DNA from: Spirochaetales bacterium
GTDB taxonomy: Bacteria > Spirochaetota > Spirochaetia > UBA9216
Direction of reading: 5' to 3'
Assembly: GCA_016839055.1 (NCBI GenBank)
Contig: JAEKNX010000012.1
Coordinates: 94,869 to 158,868 of the forward strand
DNA: 64,000 nucleotides
Part shown: positions 59,908-64,000 of the stretch, piece after piece
Position numbering within the stretch: the first letter of the stretch is position 1
Layout: every line of letters starts with the position of its first letter
Program-made: the position numbers and the translations under genes
The notes under the pieces: generated by a model
What the model was told of the DNA's origin: nothing
The model's input: only the letters and a program-made list of their open reading frames with translations
The model's database searches: none

Positions 59908-62900
59908 ATTTAACCCAATCGGGAATGAATATTTTCACAGTGTTTAGGCCTGCTATATCGGTAATCATTGCGTAATCATCCATCAGTTCAATACCTGCCG
60001 CGTACACTGTATCACAGACACTGACAAGCTGAGGATTCTCGGGAATGCTGATGTCGTAGATTGATAGCCCTTTATAGCCTTCGGCCAGATAAAGATATCG
60101 CTGTCTTATTACCGCTTTTTCCGCGTAATATGTTTTTATGAAGCCTGTCTTGACAGGCTTTTGTTCATTGCTGATGTCGAATATATGTATACCATTTCTT
60201 CCAGAGACAAAAAGGAGATTGTCGTTCATAACCATGAAGTTAGCGCCTTCTATCTCAAATCCAGGATAGGCTCCCGGGGAAGAAAGATCAGCTATGTCAT
60301 ACACCAAAAGACCTTTACGATAGTCACTGATGTAGGCAGTCCGGTTTTTTATCAGGCAGGCTCGGGCGTCAGGTAAACTTATGATGCCGGCCGGTTCATC
60401 GTTCCTGAAGATATGGATGCCGGTCTCCTCTGCGGCGACACATAGGGTCTCTCCGCTTACCGATAGTGTTCTGATGGTAGTAGTCAGTTCAAATGATGTT
60501 TCTATAGTTCCTGGGGACTGTCCCTGGATGAGGCTGTCGACATTGAAAACAGAAATAATATTCGGCTCGGTCGCAAGATATAGCCGGCTGCCTGAAAGGG
60601 TTGATGGTCCGGCATAGGGCGGCCTCTCGTCCGACATGAGTTCTACAGGCGAGGCCGGGCTCGATATATCTATGACGCGAAGACCGCTGTTTTTTCCCGA
60701 AATAAGCGCCCAGTTTTTAAAAATCGAAATATCTTCAAGTTTGCCATCGAGTTTGAGATAATTGATAACGAAGGACACTCCCTTAAGGAAGGTTCTTACC
60801 GCTGACAATCCTTTTTTTTCAGCAATAATTAAATTTTCACCGTATTTATCTACCGACAGTGCTGTTCCTGTCTCGAATGAGTCGAATACGTGGGGCCTGG
60901 CCGGATTTGAGATATTCAGCACTTTCAGGCCCGCTTGGCCGTCGGCAATATATGCGTAGGAATCATTGACGACTATTGATTCAGCATCTTTTAAAGTGAA
61001 GGTTGAAAGAAGTCGTGGTTCTTTCGGGTTTATTATGTCGTAGATAGTGAGTCCGCTGGTTTTTGACAGAACAAAACAGTTACTCTCAACAACCGCCAGA
61101 TCGGCAACATTTTCGACCTTTATCTCAGAAAGTTTTACCGGATCCAATGGTGAGCTTATGTCGTAAATAAAGACTCCATCTGAGGAGCCGCTTATCAGGA
61201 TGTCACCGGATATAAAAATTGAAGTTGAGCTTAAACCGCTGATCAAGGCTGCCCGAACCGGAAATCTGGCATCCGAGACATCAATTATCTTGATACCGGA
61301 CTCTCCATCGGCTATAAAAACCCATTGATCCTTGAAATCGAGATCGAGGGCATTGATTGTCGGTCTCGTACCGGCGGCAAATGGATTACCGGGATCCATT
61401 ATATTGATAACAGCTAGCCCTTTTTTGCCGCAGGCCAGATAGGCATAATCGCCGCGGACCTTCACGGCAAGGCTCTCGGGCTTTTTAAGCATTCCGGTAA
61501 CTCCGAGATTATCAAGGTTGGTTAGATCTACTATTCTAAATCCATCACTTCCCGCGGCCACATAGGCGTAACTACCGGTGACATCGATATCCAGAGGTGA
61601 GAAGTCGGTCAGCAGATTTAGTTTCTTGATGCGCTCTTCGGGAGCCTTGAGGATGGCGGCTGAGGCGACCTTACTTCTTGAATATTCATGGCCGGCCGGG
61701 GCTACCGCATAGTAGTAGTCAACACCGAACACAACATCCTTATCAACAAAATTTGTTCCGGGCTGTTCCTCTTTTATAATCGAAAAATCAGCCGTTCGGC
61801 CGTCGGAGCGAAGGATTGTGTATGATTCGGAAGCTCTGATTGAGTTCCAGCTTAGCTTAATCTGCCGAAACTCTCCAGCGGTTTTCAGGTTGAATGTATT
61901 CCCGTCGATTGGAATCCTCTCCTTGGTAGATGACCAAAGATTTCCATATTCGGTTTCAGCTTTAATTCTGGCTTTATAAAGATTCCCTGTCATTATCCCT
62001 CCGACTGCGAGGGGAGGGGAAACATTTCTAAATATTCTCGAATTATGCTCTTCCGGCTCACTGCCGTCATCGGTAAGATAGAGCGTATAGGTGGATGCTC
62101 CCGGCACCTCTCTCCAGGATGCCGTTAAGACATCAGCTTCGGAGGCGAGTCTGAAATCGGTAATATCACTGCTTCCTTTCGTGATATCTATTGTGAGTTC
62201 CGAGCTGTTGCTGTTTTCTGCGAAGGCAGTCAGGAAAAGCTGATGCCGGCCCGTCAGTTCCGCGGCAGGAATCTGCAGATTGAAATTACTGTCCGAATCA
62301 AGTTCGGCAGTCCCAGTCAGGGGGGCAAGGTTGAAATCATCGATCGAACTGATTGTGTATGATACTCCGCTGATGCCGGCGGAAGACGTTCCGGTGTATG
62401 GATCGATAATAGTTCCAGTAAGATAAATGAATGCGCCGAAGAAAGAATCTTTTCCAGGCGAATCTATAATGATTTCGGGTTTTCTTTTACCGTCCCGCAG
62501 AATGAAAAAGCTTCGTCCGGTATTACCGTTATAATCTTCCGCGGTAACTTCAACCGGAAGGAGCCCTGAAAAATCAGAAGTATAAATATCAAGACTGAAA
62601 CTGCCGTCGGTATCAAAAAAGATGAGATTGTTTTTAGAATCTGCTCCAGGAATGCTCCAGGAGAGACTTTTAACAATATCGAATGGCTCTAAGCCTGATT
62701 TATCCGGAATAATACTTCCGCTAAGCAGTATTGATCCGCGGTAAAAATCACCTGATATGGGCTGGGTTATCCCCAGTTCAGGCGGAATTCGCGCGCTGTA
62801 AAGCGACCTTGTGATTTGAAATTTCTTGTCTCCATTTTCGGCTGTTATCCTCAGCATCAGCCTGTCGGCAATACCCGAGAGTTTTAGTGGAAACGAAAAT

Positions 62901-64000
62901 GCTGACTCGCTGGTTATTACAGTACCGGATAGTCCTGAGCCTGGGATATCCCAGAAAATTTCTTTAAAGCCCGGAGCCTTGCCTGTTACGATTATTTCAC
63001 TCTCAAAGACGCTGCCGTCTTCAGGACTGGACAGCAAAAGAATCTGCTCGGTCTGCTCTGTTGTAATTGAGATGAAGTCAGTTGATTTATTGTTATTATA
63101 ATCTTCGGTTGTGATTTTTAAAATAAACGGTTCATCTGGTGCTGATTCAAAGACAGGATGGGCTGCGTTTATTTTGAAAAAACCGTCAGCGTCTGTTACA
63201 AGGGGAAAACTCATGGAAGAGTCTATAATTTCTATCTCGGAATTCTTCACCTCGTTGACGCCCGGATCTCTGGGAGAATTAACTATCCTGCCGGAGATCT
63301 CAAGATTCTCGGTTTGGGTTATGCTGTAAATATTTTTTTCCAGCATTATTTCCGGGCCGGTTTCGTCATTTACGAGAAGAAGAATCTGCTCAGAGGCGAA
63401 GCTTCCCTCTGTTTCTGTTGTTAATTTGATTTTAAGTGTTTTCGTCTGTCCCGTTGTGTCGACGGGGAAACTGAATTTCTCACCGTCACTCAGAGATAAA
63501 ATCCCACCCTGGTTAGTGCCGGAGAGCTCCCATTTAAGTTCTGTCTCAGCTTCAATATTGGATACATAACCCGTCACCAAGGCAGACGAGCCGTAATATG
63601 AGATAGTCTCCGGACTTGTAATTGTTATTACCGGAGTTCCCTTTGTCCTTGGTGGAGTCTCCCATTTGATTTTCTCGGGTTTGGCCATTGTTATAAGCCG
63701 CGGCTCCGTCCTGACAAGAGGAGCTCTTTCAGGTTCAGGAGCCGGCACAGGTTCAGGAGCCGGCACGGGTTCGGGAGCCGCTTCAGGTTCGGGAGCCGCT
63801 TCAGGTTTGGGAGCCGCTTCAGGTTCGGGAGCCGCTTCAGGTTCGGGAGCCGCTTCAGGTTCGGGAGCCGCTTCAGGTTTGGGAGCCGCTTCAGGTTCGG
63901 GAGCCGCTTCAGGTTCGGGAGTAGCTTCAGGTTCGGGAGTAGCTTCAGGTTCGGGAGTAGCTTCAGGTTCGGGAGTAGCTTCAGGTTCGGGAGTAGCTTC
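59906..64000 (-). CDS. Large surface protein: Pro-Glu repeats, Ig/FN3-like modules, LVIVD beta-propeller (5' end outside window)
   Basis: At least 1364 residues; the frame is open past the right edge, so the start and any signal peptide are missing. Order from the N-terminal side: about fifteen EAAPEP-type hexapeptides, several Ig-like modules (TITSPETISYYGSSALVTGYV; ELGITQPISGDFYRGSILLSG; EIIIDSPGKDSFFGAFIYLTG), two FN3-like modules, then about twelve LVIVD-type propeller blades (SYAYVAAGSDGFRIVDLTNL; YLACGKKGLAVINIMDPGNP; VFIADGESGIKIIDVSD). Such proteins are extracellular and probably bind a polymer or partner. Ends IPDWVK at the terminator. Confidence 0.85.
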   Translation of the reverse strand, partial: EATPEPEATPEPEATPEPEATPEPEATPEPEAAPEPEAAPKPEAAPEPEAAPEPEAAPEPEAAPKPEAAPEPEAAPEPVPAPEPVPAPEPERAPLVRTEPRLITMAKPEKIKWETPPRTKGTPVITITSPETISYYGSSALVTGYVSNIEAETELKWELSGTNQGGILSLSDGEKFSFPVDTTGQTKTLKIKLTTETEGSFASEQILLLVNDETGPEIMLEKNIYSITQTENLEISGRIVNSPRDPGVNEVKNSEIEIIDSSMSFPLVTDADGFFKINAAHPVFESAPDEPFILKITTEDYNNNKSTDFISITTEQTEQILLLSSPEDGSVFESEIIVTGKAPGFKEIFWDIPGSGLSGTVITSESAFSFPLKLSGIADRLMLRITAENGDKKFQITRSLYSARIPPELGITQPISGDFYRGSILLSGSIIPDKSGLEPFDIVKSLSWSIPGADSKNNLIFFDTDGSFSLDIYTSDFSGLLPVEVTAEDYNGNTGRSFFILRDGKRKPEIIIDSPGKDSFFGAFIYLTGTIIDPYTGTSSAGISGVSYTISSIDDFNLAPLTGTAELDSDSNFNLQIPAAELTGRHQLFLTAFAENSNSSELTIDITKGSSDITDFRLASEADVLTASWREVPGASTYTLYLTDDGSEPEEHNSRIFRNVSPPLAVGGIMTGNLYKARIKAETEYGNLWSSTKERIPIDGNTFNLKTAGEFRQIKLSWNSIRASESYTILRSDGRTADFSIIKEEQPGTNFVDKDVVFGVDYYYAVAPAGHEYSRSKVASAAILKAPEERIKKLNLLTDFSPLDIDVTGSYAYVAAGSDGFRIVDLTNLDNLGVTGMLKKPESLAVKVRGDYAYLACGKKGLAVINIMDPGNPFAAGTRPTINALDLDFKDQWVFIADGESGIKIIDVSDARFPVRAALISGLSSTSIFISGDILISGSSDGVFIYDISSPLDPVKLSEIKVENVADLAVVESNCFVLSKTSGLTIYDIINPKEPRLLSTFTLKDAESIVVNDSYAYIADGQAGLKVLNISNPARPHVFDSFETGTALSVDKYGENLIIAEKKGLSAVRTFLKGVSFVINYLKLDGKLEDISIFKNWALISGKNSGLRVIDISSPASPVELMSDERPPYAGPSTLSGSRLYLATEPNIISVFNVDSLIQGQSPGTIETSFELTTTIRTLSVSGETLCVAAEETGIHIFRNDEPAGIISLPDARACLIKNRTAYISDYRKGLLVYDIADLSSPGAYPGFEIEGANFMVMNDNLLFVSGRNGIHIFDISNEQKPVKTGFIKTYYAEKAVIRQRYLYLAEGYKGLSIYDISIPENPQLVSVCDTVYAAGIELMDDYAMITDIAGLNTVKIFIPDWVK
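63720..64000 (-). repeat. 18-bp tandem repeats coding for EAxPxP hexapeptides
   Basis: About fifteen 18-base units on the minus strand (GAAGCGGCTCCCGAACCT and variants) code for EAAPEP, EAAPKP and EATPEP. Variants run in blocks: EATPEP near the right edge, EAAPEP and EAAPKP in the middle, VPAPEP at the left. The array continues past the window. Confidence 0.9.

Noticed and set aside
1..64000. tRNA or rRNA genes, prophage or full insertion sequences
   Set aside because: No cloverleaf, rRNA segment, transposase, integrase or phage structural gene was recognised in the window.

Overview
The window looks like the chromosome of an anaerobic, fermentative bacterium, most likely a spirochaete. The main argument is the block rpsF-ssb-rpsR-(DUF2232-like membrane gene)-rplI-dnaB at 54289-58507, a gene order I associate with Spirochaetales, together with the metabolic content (ferredoxin and aldehyde:ferredoxin oxidoreductase, EtfAB, a 4Fe-4S QueG-like protein). 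The phylum call is an inference; no rRNA or tRNA gene is visible.

Layout. (1) 1-9384: a type I restriction-modification operon (hsdM, hsdS, hsdR) carrying extra genes: an MNT nucleotidyltransferase, a PD-(D/E)xK/DUF5655 nuclease-like protein, and an AAA ATPase overlapping a small PD-(D/E)xK-like protein. (2) 9547-16755: an alcohol/aldehyde module: a DUF6320-like zinc-ribbon membrane protein, an alcohol acetyltransferase-like protein and a TetR regulator on the minus strand, divergent from a polyferredoxin, an AOR-family enzyme and an iron alcohol dehydrogenase with an extra N-terminal domain. (3) 16760-21995: an MFS exporter, a 4Fe-4S protein, an RluA-type pseudouridine synthase with its usual N-terminal domain as a separate gene, and two membrane-anchored proteins (PilZ-like and PH-like). 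(4) 22199-31266: one long operon for a 2-oxoacid dehydrogenase complex (E1a, E1b, E2, E3), enoyl-CoA hydratase, acyl-CoA dehydrogenase and EtfBA. The lipoyl domain is on E3 and missing from E2. (5) 32495-54132: a large signalling block. Its core (CheW, CheR-TPR, long CheW, MCP, CheA-REC, CheB) matches the Wsp/ACF chemosensory class, but the c-di-GMP-related output encoded here is an HD-GYP phosphodiesterase and not a GGDEF cyclase. It is surrounded by PAS histidine kinases and about eleven receiver domains. (6) 54289-58858: ribosomal/replication operon ending in a ComFB-like gene. (7) 58920-64000: a FecR/TPR exported protein and, convergent to it, a very large LVIVD-propeller surface protein whose start lies beyond the right edge.

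The most unusual non-coding signal is a family of intra-operon elements, each built from about three hairpins placed just ahead of a ribosome binding site (27994-28119, 29308-29400, 44799-44920, and a 100-bp version repeated three times in tandem at 25186-25484). The copies share blocks of sequence, and the stems differ in compensating ways, so structure seems to be conserved. A second signal is an 83-bp promoter-like block with a TAGGGT/ACCCTA dyad, present twice at almost the same distance from two signalling genes (34243-34325 and 37749-37831).
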